From contig JAJOHG010000240.1 in NCBI GenBank assembly GCA_021029095.1, forward strand, positions 1-38,568: a stretch of 38,568 bases of DNA, written 5' to 3'. The notes beneath the pieces are model-generated. The model was given only the letters and a program-made list of their open reading frames with translations, had not been told where the DNA came from and did not search any database. Origin of the DNA: Phellopilus nigrolimitatus (lineage: Eukaryota > Basidiomycota > Agaricomycetes > Hymenochaetales > Hymenochaetaceae). Below are positions 1 to 9,450 of this stretch, one piece after another. Numbering within the stretch: position 1 is the stretch's first letter; every line of letters starts with the position of its first letter. The position numbers were made by a program, and so were the translations under genes.

Positions 1-400
1 TGAACAATATGCGACAGATGCAGTCACGAGCACATCGTACCAATTACAACAAGAGATGAGCAGGTGCAAAGAACACCTCAGCTGAATATTTCATGAGACA
101 AAACGCGTCGAGCTGCAGTGGAGAGACGCGCAGATTCCCTTAACGAGAGGCTACTGCCAAATACGAGCAAGCAGGTCCGGGGCGACTCCTAAGTTGTGGC
201 GACGGATCCTGTCTTTCAGGAAATTATCTCCAACGATACGTCGACTACATTCGTCTCAGCTGTTCAAGCTAAGAAATATGTAGGTTCAATGGTCATGCAT
301 ATCTAGGTACTGATCGTTAAAAGATCATAAGCTGATTCGCATTGTTCTTTTTTCTTTCTTCTGCAGACATTGCATCGCACGACGCCTTATATTCGTGGCA
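1..400. other. No gene seen; 5' flank of the deaminase gene
   Basis: I see no supported coding segment here. A pyrimidine-rich run followed by CAG ends at 366, which looks like a 3' splice site just upstream of the deaminase ATG. A 5'-UTR intron or a further upstream exon is therefore possible. The frame stays open upstream of the chosen ATG back to that CAG, so I cannot exclude about ten extra N-terminal residues. Confidence 0.4.
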
Positions 401-1349
401 ATGAACAAGTCGCAATTTTATCTTTCGGAATGTGCGCAGTCGGCGGAAAGGTCTCCCATGTGTTTTAAGCTGGGTGCAGTTATGGTCAAGGGCGGGAAGG
501 TTATCTCATCGGGCTACAATCACCATCGACCGCATTACGACGGCTTAGATGTGCGCAAGCACGGCCATCGCAAGCCAGTCTCCATGCACGCCGAAATGCA
601 TGCCATCTTCACTCTCACGGGCATGTCCCCTTCTTTCAAGAAGCAGGTTCAAGGCATCGAGCGGCGGGTTCCACAGCGTACATCAACAAAACCAAGGCGA
701 ACACCAGCAGCATCAACAGGGAGAGGAGAAAGAGCCGAACAACGGTCGCAGATCCCCAAAGGGTGCACCGCTCCTGAGAGGCGTCTCTCAGGGGCCTGGA
801 CTTACCAAGCGCATGGCGAAGTTGAGGGTGGGGAAGAAGTGTGTCAAGCGGCCGTCGTCGAGCGGACGCGGCCGAGGGAAGCAGGGTTCCTCGTCGTCAA
901 CGAGCGAGAACAGCAGCAGTGGCGGCGAAGCCAGCGGAAGCGAGAGCTCTGGAAGGGACACACCTGCCCGGGCCTCCTCGCCTACGCCTGAGGGGTTCGT
1001 GAACGTTCAAATGGAAATCGGAGGGAAGGGTGCACGGTGGGATCAACGACGGCGAGATCCGAGGGCGAATGGAGCGGACATTTATGTGGCGAGGATAACG
1101 AAGAGTGGGTGTGGCAATGCGCGGCCTTGTTGGCGTTGCCTGGAGTGGTGTAAATGGGCGGGGATCAAGCGGATCTTTCATTGGAATGAAGAAACACATC
1201 AATTTGACGTGGTGAAAGTTAACAACGCTCCGACGGACCAGTACGAAACTCACGCTGATAACCGTTTGTTTGCTGGTCTTGTACGTCTTCCAATTGTTCA
1301 ATTCCCTAAACTTACTGACCGAGTCCTTCCTTTCTTCTAGGGTTGGTAA
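401..1349 (+). CDS. Zinc-dependent cytidine/dCMP-type deaminase family protein
   Basis: Model: exons 401-646, about 708-1280 and 1341-1349, giving roughly 275 residues. Exon 1 encodes a deaminase N-lobe with the zinc-site motif HAE at residues 63-65 (MHAEMHA), where Glu65 would be the proton shuttle. Exon 2 carries the second zinc motif PCWRC at about residues 222-226. The last intron (1281-1340, GTACGT...TTCTAG) leaves only Gly-Trp-stop, so the protein ends FAGLGW. Between the two zinc motifs lies a long Gln/Ser/Gly-rich, probably disordered insert of about 120 residues. Exon 1 and exon 2 are in different frames; the only clean join I find is a 61- or 64-nt intron beginning at 647, whose GTTCAA donor is weak. 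The family and both zinc motifs are clear. The substrate (free nucleotide, nucleoside or tRNA) is not determined by what is seen. The start ATG at 401 is inferred. Confidence 0.75.
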
Positions 1350-2833
1350 TATTTATTTATTTCATGTTGTTGTCCTAGGTTTTTTCGGTCAATTGTCCTT
1401 CCTTGTATTGTGCGTTATAGATTGTATTTCTTTCTGGCCGGATATGACATGGACATGAAGCACAGATTTCTGTCCCACGTCGTACGCCTACGTCATATCT
1501 GTTATATCTTTCGCGTCCATTTTCTCGATCCTAATGTTGGTAAACTAATAACTGCATCACACGGCGAGATTTTTAGCCTTTCCCGCATAACAACTGTTCT
1601 TCATCCTCACGTCATGGATGGTGGAATTACTAATGCGGGAAATAATGATGTCGTTTATGAGGCATCTAATTAGCTGTGGCCTATATGACGGCTAGTGGCT
1701 TTATTCCGTGCCTAACAGCGCCTTCCTTTGACCTGCGCTTACTCTGGCTTGGCAGATCTACATCGAATATGAGACGGCGGTGTATAGTAGCACCTTCCCC
1801 CACTTCAGGCCTCTCTTCGAGCACCTCCCTTGCCATTTCACGCATTCTGCATCTTTCATCGTCCCCCAGTTCGCGACCTACACCCCTCCAACACGCCTTT
1901 ACTAGGCCTAGAAGCCTCGAAGTCATCTGGAAGTCCTTGAGCGCACCCACTGCGCGTGGACGATCGATATACAGAGCACATGTGGTAACCACCTGGCTGC
2001 TTGGCCCGAGCAAGAAACTGATGTTTGGAGGTTTCATGTCTATAGTAAGTTACATCTCGAACGCGAGATAGTAATCCCCTCGTGAGATAGGGCACTTGAG
2101 CATAGAATAGCCGCGCTGACCTGCGTCCATACCAAATTTTCCGTTTCGAATTGGGAAGGTCACTAATCTGCAGTTTTGTTCGGGTTTTCTCAGTACCCAC
2201 AAGTTCACCTAGACACAGTATGACCCAGCTGTCGAAGCAGATTTGCGTCCTCTTCTTTAGACCCAAAGTGAGCAATGTAGTATACCTGCTCCGGGACAGC
2301 ATAACCCATGGCTTTGAAGTCAATTCGGTATGGAGAAAGACTGAATCTTGTAAGCCTTAAACACAAGATTTTGTTACAATGATGCGAGGTTCGGTAGTGA
2401 AATTTTGAAAATTGAACCAATCACCTGCTGAGTCGACCCAAATGTTTAGACAACGAAAGCCACAAAAGCACCACATATATGTGTGTTAAATATTCGACAT
2501 ATTCGTAAGACCCAAGAAAAGAAGAGATGAACTCAATGGAATGAGTTTGGACTGAAAAAGAATGTGAGAGGATTCTGGATTTGGTCGCTTCAAGCTACCA
2601 TCTCAGTTTTTTTCAGATCACAAGCAGCCCATTTCATGCAGTGTCTTGACAGCTACAGATGATAAGCAATGAAATAACTGTCTCTGTGCTGGAAAACTGC
2701 AATAAATACATAAATATATAACCCTTCATTTGAGTATCATCGACCTCTTCATTGTGAAGAGTATCAGTTAAAAGTAACTTGCATTTACTTGATTACCAAT
2801 TACATCAGGTATAGACCTTCGCGTCGCGCGCGT

Positions 2834-2860
2834 CACGTGATGATACTTTTCCTTCACGTG
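2834..2860. promoter_or_regulatory. Pair of CACGTG E-box palindromes
   Basis: CACGTG occurs at 2834-2839 and again at 2855-2860, 21 bp centre to centre, about two helical turns. This hexamer is the core site of bHLH factors (Cbf1/Pho4/SREBP type in fungi). The nearest genes are the tRNA (minus) and the small membrane protein starting at 3240 (plus). Function is inferred only from the motif and its spacing. Confidence 0.3.
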
Positions 2861-2969
2861 GTCAGAAATCGAGCTAGCCTACATCGAAATAAAGACCTGC
2901 TCAACAATCCTCCAACCTGTTGTGAGATCAAAACAAGACGAAAATGCATAAACTGGCATGGGCTTTGCA

Positions 2970-2976
2970 CAAAAAA
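2970..2976 (-). terminator. RNA polymerase III T-run downstream of the tRNA
   Basis: On the minus strand a run of at least six T lies within ten bases of the mature 3' end of the tRNA gene. This is the standard Pol III termination signal and supports the strand call for the tRNA. Confidence 0.75.
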
Positions 2977-2984
2977 GCTTCAAG

Positions 2985-3086
2985 AACCTCAGACGGGACT
3001 CGAACCCGCAACCTTAGCCTATTACGTAATCAATCGATGGTTCGAGTCCGTAGGAAAGCTACGCGCTACCATTGCGCTACAGAGGC
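2985..3086 (-). tRNA. tRNA-Arg (CCU) with a 30-nt intron
   Basis: Read on the minus strand, a cloverleaf folds. The acceptor is GCCTCTG against CTGAGGT (one T-T mismatch, one G-T closing pair). The D-arm is GCGC-loop-GCGC. The anticodon stem is TAGCT/GGCTA with loop TTCCTAA, so the anticodon is CCT, decoding AGG (Arg). The variable loop has 5 nt, and the T-arm is GCGGG-TTCGAGT-CCCGT. A 30-nt intron (plus coordinates 3021-3050) interrupts the loop one base 3' of the anticodon, at the canonical position 37/38 used by the tRNA splicing endonuclease. The A-box (about TAGCGCAATGGTA) and B-box (GGTTCGAGTCC type) are present as internal promoters. CCA is not encoded, as expected for a eukaryotic nuclear gene. 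Confidence 0.88.
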
Positions 3087-3239
3087 GTTTTCAAGGAGGC
3101 ATGCACATAATCATACAAATAAGGAACTCTAAAGTTATATTTGCACGTGTTTGTAAATCATGCCCAAAGCACCAAAGGTTGCCCGAAGGAGCATATCCAG
3201 ACTCCGAACACAACCCAAGCCCAAGTCACTGAAAGAAAT

Positions 3240-3756
3240 ATGGCACCCACAGGTGGTGAGCTTGCCGCCAGAACTGTCTGCGAGTTTCATATTCATACTC
3301 TCTTAAGAACCGCGAGAATCGCCTAAACCACAACCAATTGGAAACTTTCCACTCATCTCGCTCTTCACCATCTGCACCGTCTGCGCTCTCTTCCTTCTCT
3401 GGCGGCGAGCCAACAGTCTGCGGACGGTCGTGGCGCACCAGTACGTTCGGGCTCCGATATGAGCCATATCAATGAATCTGGAATACTTGTGCTAACAATG
3501 TGGTATGGATAACCTACCTAGGCTCAAGACGTGGACGCGCGACGAAGGGCGCGTACGGCTGTCGGAGGATGACGGACCTCCTGCTCGCAGCTTCGTGGAA
3601 GACGACGAAGAGGATGATGCGGAGGATACGGAACCCCTGGCAGCACGCGTTGAGCGGTTACGTAGAAATGGCGTTGACAACCTCTCGCCCCCGGCCCTGC
3701 CGCCGAAAGACGCAAGCTCTAGTCCCAGCCGTACAGGAGGCGATCCGCTGACATAG
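3240..3756 (+). CDS. Small single-pass membrane protein with acidic cytosolic tail (unassigned)
   Basis: Three exons, 3240-3255, 3308-3440 and 3522-3756, join in phase to a 127-residue protein. Introns are 52 nt (GTGAGC...TTAAG) and 81 nt (GTACGT...CTAG, with a GCTAAC branch-site-like sequence at about 3491). The product has a short proline-rich N-terminus, then one hydrophobic helix at about residues 21-37 (LISLFTICTVCALFLLW). RR follows the helix, then a tail with a DDEEDDAED acidic cluster and a Pro/Ser-rich end. The positive-inside rule suggests the tail is cytosolic. Exon 3 alone could be misread as an 83-residue ORF from an ATG at 3505; the spliced form is preferred because it adds a real transmembrane helix and consistent phases. 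I do not recognise a named family. It may be a conserved fungal ER or vesicle tail protein, but that is inference. Confidence 0.6.
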
Positions 3757-4049
3757 TATATGTGTGACTGGCTCTGTTCTACGTTTTGGTATCCGGTACG
3801 TAAGTCGCAATGCACCTGATAAGTTTGATTTTTGACTGAAAGCTTAAACATCAATGCTACTTTCTCTCAACGAATCGCTCTCCCTCTCGTCTGACAGTTT
3901 TGTATATTGATCGCAAAGAACGGACATTATCTCATTTTCCTCTCTAGTTATCGCTGCGCTCGCTGCTGCTTGAAGTATTGTATCTAATACATTTATTTCC
4001 CTAAGAACACCTGGTGATTCGAAATAAGCACCGGCAATTAATAATAAAA
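3757..4049. other. Intergenic, nothing recognised
   Basis: Between the small membrane protein and the tiny ORF at 4050 there is no supported feature. A pyrimidine tract ending CCCTAAG near 4005 resembles a 3' splice site, so the ORF at 4050 may have an upstream non-coding exon. Confidence 0.3.
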
Positions 4050-4229
4050 ATGTCCCTTTCTGATAAAGAATGTGAAATCGTTACAATTGAGAGGTATCAA
4101 GATCGAAAGGACTCAATGCTTGGAGATGTTTTACGAAGACACTTAGGCGGTCCCGAAAATGTTGGCCACATTATGCAGTTCTTAGACCACGTCCGGCTGT
4201 GGCGGGAACAGATAGCATTGGAAACATGA
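4050..4229 (+). CDS. Possible 59-residue small protein
   Basis: An ATG at 4050 opens a 59-residue frame (MSLSDKECEIV... ending LWREQIALET) with a charged, helical composition and no low complexity (RRHLGGPENVGHIMQFLDH). It lies tail-to-tail with NUP98, whose stop is at 4354. I do not recognise it. It could be a genuine small protein, the last exon of a longer transcript, or chance. Support is composition only. Confidence 0.3.
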   Translation: MSLSDKECEIVTIERYQDRKDSMLGDVLRRHLGGPENVGHIMQFLDHVRLWREQIALET

Positions 4230-4353
4230 TTGCAAACTATTTACATACACGATAGCTTGCGACGAAGAGAAAGGCAAAAGGAACAGGAAAGAAAAAGAAA
4301 GAAAACTATAACATGGCAAAATCATAAGCAAATCATCAATCATCGACTGCTCC

Positions 4354-7300
4354 TCAAAAGTGGTCTACAGTGAATGTCCATTTCCCCTCCTTCATAACGT
4401 AACCCTCAAAGTGGGTATGCTTCATGTTCCGGAGACGCTTCAGGTGCTTTATGAACAGCGGGTGTTTCTCATCTTTGATCGGTTCGCGGGTCGCCTTGTC
4501 GATAGGCCAGCACCCAAGTAGCGCGATGCGCGCGCGCACGTTGATGCCTTCGCCCGGTGGCGGTTTAACATCGTCTCCCTCCACCGCATCTGGGTACACG
4601 CACACCTCCTGGTTGTCAATTTCTACGAGCCGACCTAGCAAGGCACTCAATCGGGGTAGGGCCGTCAGGTCCACCGGTTCGAGGAACTGTACCTCCCCAA
4701 AGCCCTTCCGCCCGACGACGAGGCCCGAGAACGAGGACAGCTGTCCGTTGCTCAAGGAGCGCAGTACGTCCAATGACGGCTTCACCCAATAATCGCCCTC
4801 CTGTGGTTCCGTTGAGTCCTTCTCAAGTGGAGCAGATTTCTTCCCAGGCGACGCAGAAGGTACCGGAGATGCTGGTGGTGGTCTCGGCGCGGCGTTTGAA
4901 AAGAGTTCCTTCTCGCGCGCAGCTACACTCATCGCAGGGTTGAACGTCGGCTTTGCGTCAGCCGCCGACGCGCTCCTAGCGTTGGAACGCCCGAACACCT
5001 GGCTCGGGTCCATTTTCTTGTCCAAGATGAGTTTCTTTGGGCTTGACTTTCCGTCATTGCCAAGTCCTGCGTTACCAAGGAACGCTTCGGGCCCAAGCAA
5101 GTTTCTGCCTCTACCATCGCCTCTGCTCAGTGCAGGCGAGCTTGGCGCGTTTGACGATAGGGTCATCGTCGACGATAAACCGCTGTTTCTACTCAATCCG
5201 GCCGAAGATTGTGAGAAACCGAAACCGCGCAGCTTCCCACCCCCGCCGAGACGCGACGTAGACATGCCAAGCGGTGAGCGAGTTGGAATGTCGACGAAGT
5301 AGCTCGTCGCTTTCTTTGGCGGCGGTTCAAGAGACGTTGACCGTGCGCCGGACTGTAACAGGCTGAAGATTGGAAGGTTTGTTTGCACGGGCTGCGCGAC
5401 GGATGCGGTCAACATACCCGCACCCTGCGCACCCCCAGTGCCTGCAATAGATGCTCCGAAACCACCGTTTGGTCCGCCGAGCATACTCCCGCCGAAGATC
5501 GAGTTGCCCATGCCATTTGTGGACGGCTGCGCGGCCGATTGCCCAAACATGTTTGTGGTTGGTGGCTTTTGGCCGAATAGCGTTGAGCCGCCAAACGCAT
5601 TTGTCCCGGCAGCTGGCTGGGCAGTTGACTGACCGAACGGATTGCTAAAACCGCCAGGTTGTGGTTGCGTCGTGCCCGCATTTGCTGGCTGGCTGTTCTG
5701 CCCGAAAAGTCCACCTCCGCCAAATGCTACAACAAAGAACGTCAGAACTTTGCATTAACCATGAATAAGACCTGAAAAACACACCTGACTTATTCTGATT
5801 GTTATTGCCAAATAGACCTGTCCCCCCACCGCCTCCAAAGAGGCCACTCGTGGTTGGTTGGTTGGTTGGCTGACCGAAAACTAACATGCAAAACAAGTTC
5901 AATCACATCACTGTTACTATTTATACGAGATACACTCACGTCCAGTAGATGGCTGCGTCTGATTCTGCGGTTGACCCGGTTGAGGTTGCTGCTGGTTGCT
6001 ATTTTGTCCGAAGAGGCCACTGCCGGCGGTGCCACCACCAAACAATCCCGTCGACGGCTGCTGTGGCTGCTGAGCCTGACTGTTGTTTTGGCCAAAGAGG
6101 CCAAAACCACTTGTTGGCTGTTGGTTCGCAGGCTGCCCAAACACGGAGGGTTTCAACAGGTTGTTATTATTATTTGCACCTAGAGAACTGTGAGCTCAGA
6201 GACAGCCGGAAACTTGCAAATACACACCGAAGGAGCCAAATGCACTTGTCGTGCCCTGAGGCTGGGTCGCAGGCTGGCCGAATGCATTCCCAGTTGTACC
6301 AGTCTGTTGAGCAGGTTGCTGGTTGCTCTGGCCAAACGCGCCACCTGTGCCGAATGCGTTTGTGCCCGCTGTCGTAGAGCCGAACGTGCCAAACGGTTTG
6401 GGCTGATTATTCTGCCCAAAGGTGCCTCCGCCACCAAAAGCGCTCGGTGCGGGCTGCTGCTGACTCGCATTTTGCCCAAACGCTCCCGTACCGCCACCAA
6501 ATACACTCGGTGCTGGCGTTTGCTGAGGCTGGGCATTGTTCTGGCCAAACGTACCGAACGCACTTGTGCCCGTCCCTCCGCCAAATGCCGACGGCTGCGA
6601 CGCCGCAGGCTGTCCAAACCCGCCAAATCCACTCGCCGGCTGCGGCGTTGGGTTTTGCTGCGGCTGTGTGTTATTCTGCCCAAACCCACCAAACGCGCTC
6701 GTGCTCGCGGCAGGCTGCCCAAAGGTAGAAGTCGCCGACTGTGCGGGCTGGTTGAGCCCGAATGTAGCGGATTGTCCGAATCCGCCTGCGGTTTTGCGCC
6801 CCTGTGCGTAGTCTTGAACACGGACCTCCTGCGAGAGGATTAGATTAGAGTTAGGAATCAATAACATCCATACTTCTAGAAAAAAAAACGCACCTCAAAC
6901 GATGTGCCTCGATATGCGGGCATCATACTGATGCTTTGGTAATGCAGAGTAACCGACGATGGTCCACCAGTAGCCGGATCTTTTTCCGTGAATGCAGAAT
7001 ACGGCGGGTTCGAAGATCCGGTCGTGACGGGCGCGGTATTCATCTCTGCGGTCGCAGCTGGGCCTATTAGGTGCGCAGCACCAGAGTTACCTGTCAGTGC
7101 TCGCTCTCGAACATCTAACGAAAGGTAAGGAATGAAAACGAGTTGAGCACCCGCTCACCTGTCGATGTGCTCCCAAAAGCGCCCGCTGGCGCAGCCGGTT
7201 TTGCCCCGAACAACCCGCTACCAAACGCGCTCGTTGTCCCCGATGGCTGGCCAAACGCAGATGTGCCTGCACCGGCCGCATTGGTCTGCCCAAACGCGCC

Positions 7301-7887
7301 TGTGCCCCCACTGCCGAACGCAGGTGTCGGGGCAGTCGCCCCAGTTGTGCCGCCACCAAATCCACCGAACCCCGAAGGCCTGGCGCCGAACGCAGATGTA
7401 CCGCCGCCGCCGAACGTACCTGATCGAGGAAGTCATCAGTTTGGTTTCGCGTTAAGACGGCCTGTTGCAATAACTGAGACGCACCGAAGCCAGACGTACC
7501 AGTCGTGTTATTATTCGTCGTTCCTCCAAACATCGGATTCACTGCTGGTGGCTGCTGTTGTTGTGGGTTATTCTGTCCAAACGCACCACCACCGAACGCT
7601 GCGGATGAGATCGAGGTAAGAATAGGAGAACAAGGTGCGAGCCACGAGCCGCAAGCGTGGACGTCCACAATAAAATCAAGGAAAACCCAAATACGAAAAC
7701 GAGCATCGCCAAACAGTCAGCGTGGGCACACCAACACGGCAAGCTCAGACGCACCGCCTGTTCCACCGGTTCCGAACCCGCTAGGTTGGCCAAAGGCCGA
7801 CGGAGCCTGCTGCGGTTGCTGCGGTTGTTGCGGCTGTTGCTGTTGATTCTGCTGGGGCTGACCCCAGGCGGAAGTGCTGCCAAACAT
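4354..7887 (-). CDS. NUP98: Nuclear pore FG nucleoporin Nup98 (GLFG repeats, GLEBS, autoproteolytic-type domain)
   Basis: Eight minus-strand exons (7887-7755, 7598-7485, 7419-7159, 7090-6894, 6828-6228, 6179-5940, 5880-5785, 5726-4354) join in phase to 1004 residues. The protein starts MFGSTSAWGQ and consists largely of Gln/Asn-rich GLFG, AFGQ and FG repeats, the permeability barrier of the pore. The FG region is interrupted by a GLEBS-like segment at about residues 215-247 (HYQSISMMPAY...SFEEVRVQDYAQGRK), the known docking site for Gle2/Rae1 in mRNA export. The last 150 residues are the Nup98 C-terminal domain (from GDYWVKPSLDVLRSLS to GKWTFTVDHF). In metazoan and many fungal Nup98-Nup96 precursors, cleavage occurs HF|S; here the stop codon follows HF directly and no Nup96 part follows. 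Introns are mostly 50-80 nt except 156 nt for the first. FES1 lies just upstream on the same strand, 183 bp away. Confidence 0.95.
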
Positions 7888-8012
7888 CGCGGGAGAGAAA
7901 GAGATGAACGTCGACACAAGATTCAGCTTCGACAACGCGCCTCAAAATCCAAGCGTGCGAAAGCAAGCCACGCGATTAGATGAGTCAGCGAATAGGTTAT
8001 CGTATTACAATT

Positions 8013-8045
8013 TCAAGTCAAGTCAAGTCAAGTTAAGTCAAGTCA
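8013..8045. repeat. TCAAG pentanucleotide microsatellite
   Basis: Six or seven imperfect tandem copies of TCAAG (one copy has TTAAG) sit in the short gap between the FES1 stop and the NUP98 start. They are in the 5' flank of NUP98. Confidence 0.8.
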
Positions 8046-8070
8046 GAACGTCTAATTATGAATGATCGAG

Positions 8071-9450
8071 TCAAGCGGAAGTCAGTGCCCTCTGTAATGT
8101 ATCCAGCTCTTCACTTCCAAGATCCCAATTCTCCCCCTTGCCTCTCCGCTCCTGAATCCAACTTAGTAGCACCTCCTTGTCATTATCTTCCAGTTCCCCC
8201 CTCGCAGAAGTCAAATACGTGTAGAATAGCCTGAAAGAAAGATATAAGCATTTGAGGCGAAAAGAAAGTCGCGAAAGACAGATACCTAACGAGCTTTTCC
8301 TCCAAATCTGCGTCACCTTCTTCATCGCCGTCCTTCCCATGTGGTATCGGATTGACCAAACCCTGCACTAGATCGGCCGTAATTCCATGCTCTTGAAGGG
8401 CGGCAGAAGTGATTTCGGCTGTTGCGGTCGACTCTGATGTCATCCCTGCGTGCGAGTTGGGGTAGTCCGGTTGTTGAGGCTCATCGTTATTTTGTATGCC
8501 TGTGCCGTGCATACGGACGCTAGGAGGATCGGAAGCAGATGGAGACGAAGGAGTAAAAGCAGAGGATAGGAGTAAACTGCTTAGTAGGAAGACAGTTTTC
8601 CGGCGGACAGTGATATCCGGGTCTACATTTATCGAAATAACCGTTAGCACACTTTTCCCCTAGATTTATTACGAAAAAGAGCGAAAGTCATCGCTCACCT
8701 GCCAATGCAGTTTTAAGTACCTTCCACCCGGCAGACTCTTCCAGCAGCTTCACGCCACGCGCATTATGTTTCAACAGACCGCTCAGTGCATATACTGCCT
8801 TCGAGCGCGTCCCAGACGAAGATTCATTAGGCGCTAAACGCGCGAGGATTTTGGATAGCGGAGAATTAGGAAGAGAGATGTACTTTTCATTCAGGTCAGG
8901 ATAGAGACATTGTGAGAAGGAGCAAAGCCATACAGCATTCTGAGCAGCCGGGTTATTCTGAGCAGCGGTACCAATGATCCAGAGAACGGCGGAACGAATT
9001 TTATCGCTCGATGAAGGCGATGTGAGTAGGTCCTGCAAGGGTGGCCACATGTCCATTTTTCCGATGTCTGAAGGTGCAGAGTAGCGCATACAGTCAATAA
9101 ACCTGACAACAGAATTTTGACTTGTTTTACTTGGCACATACTAATGGCATTGTCGATATTTTCTACAAGCTAAGTAGAGATACCACATACTGTCAACAAA
9201 TGCGAACAAGCAAAGACAAAGTAGCGCGCACCATCTCAAAATCGTCCAATGCCTGTAGCCGGTCATCCTCATTCTTCTCCACGTCAGTTGCAACCGCGAG
9301 AGCATCCTTCATGAGCTCGCTCTCCGGGCGGCCCATAAGGACATTGATGATCTCTGGGTCTATCTGCTTTGGCTGCTGAGAAGAACCGTCGCCGCCGTTA
9401 CCGCCCGTTCTGTCAGTGTTTTCGATGGACCATCGTAGTAAAGATTGCAT
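8071..9450 (-). CDS. FES1: Hsp70 nucleotide exchange factor Fes1 (HspBP1 family)
   Basis: Five minus-strand exons (9450-9232, 9169-9142, 9067-8699, 8622-8286, 8230-8071) give 370 residues, all in phase. The N-terminus MQSLLRWSIENT and the following DPEIINVLMGRPESELMKDAL, DDFEM, ENIDNAINIGKMDMWPPL and WIIGTAAQNNPAAQNA are the Fes1/HspBP1 armadillo-like core. That core wraps the nucleotide-binding lobe of cytosolic Hsp70 (Ssa) and releases ADP. Exon 2 is only 28 nt and encodes LVENIDNAI. I chose the exon 2/3 junction by matching the Fes1 core; an alternative acceptor nearer the donor breaks the frame. The C-terminal half is diverged, with a disordered segment (about residues 230-310), then a helical end (EVLLSWIQERRGKGENW). 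The length is somewhat greater than the roughly 290-residue yeast protein because of this insert. The role is in cytosolic protein folding. Confidence 0.9.

Larger units (their letters stand above)
1350..2984. other. Mostly intergenic; coding-like minus-strand segments at about 1681-2340
   Basis: On the minus strand, 1681-2037 reads as 118 residues with a charged helical middle (RELGDDERCRMREMAREVLEE). Immediately upstream, 2217-2340 reads as another coding-like stretch (EQVYYIAHFGSKEEDANLLRQ). They could be two exons of one short gene, but no splice pair joins them cleanly. I do not recognise a family and report this only as a possible gene or relic. The rest, including 2400-2780, is AT-rich with nothing recognisable. 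Two CACGTG hexamers lie at 2834-2839 and 2855-2860. Confidence 0.25.

Noticed and set aside
1676..2071. Plus-strand 131-codon frame
   Set aside because: It is antisense to a more coding-like minus-strand frame and starts from a non-ATG codon.
3505..3756. Single-exon 83-residue acidic protein
   Set aside because: Splicing to upstream exons at 3240-3255 and 3308-3440 gives a better protein with a TM helix; the internal ATG lies within the intron.
6180..6843. Long plus-strand open frames opposite NUP98
   Set aside because: They are antisense shadows of FG/GLFG repeat coding, giving repetitive CPNPPNAL-type peptides; the minus-strand frame has domains and consistent splicing.
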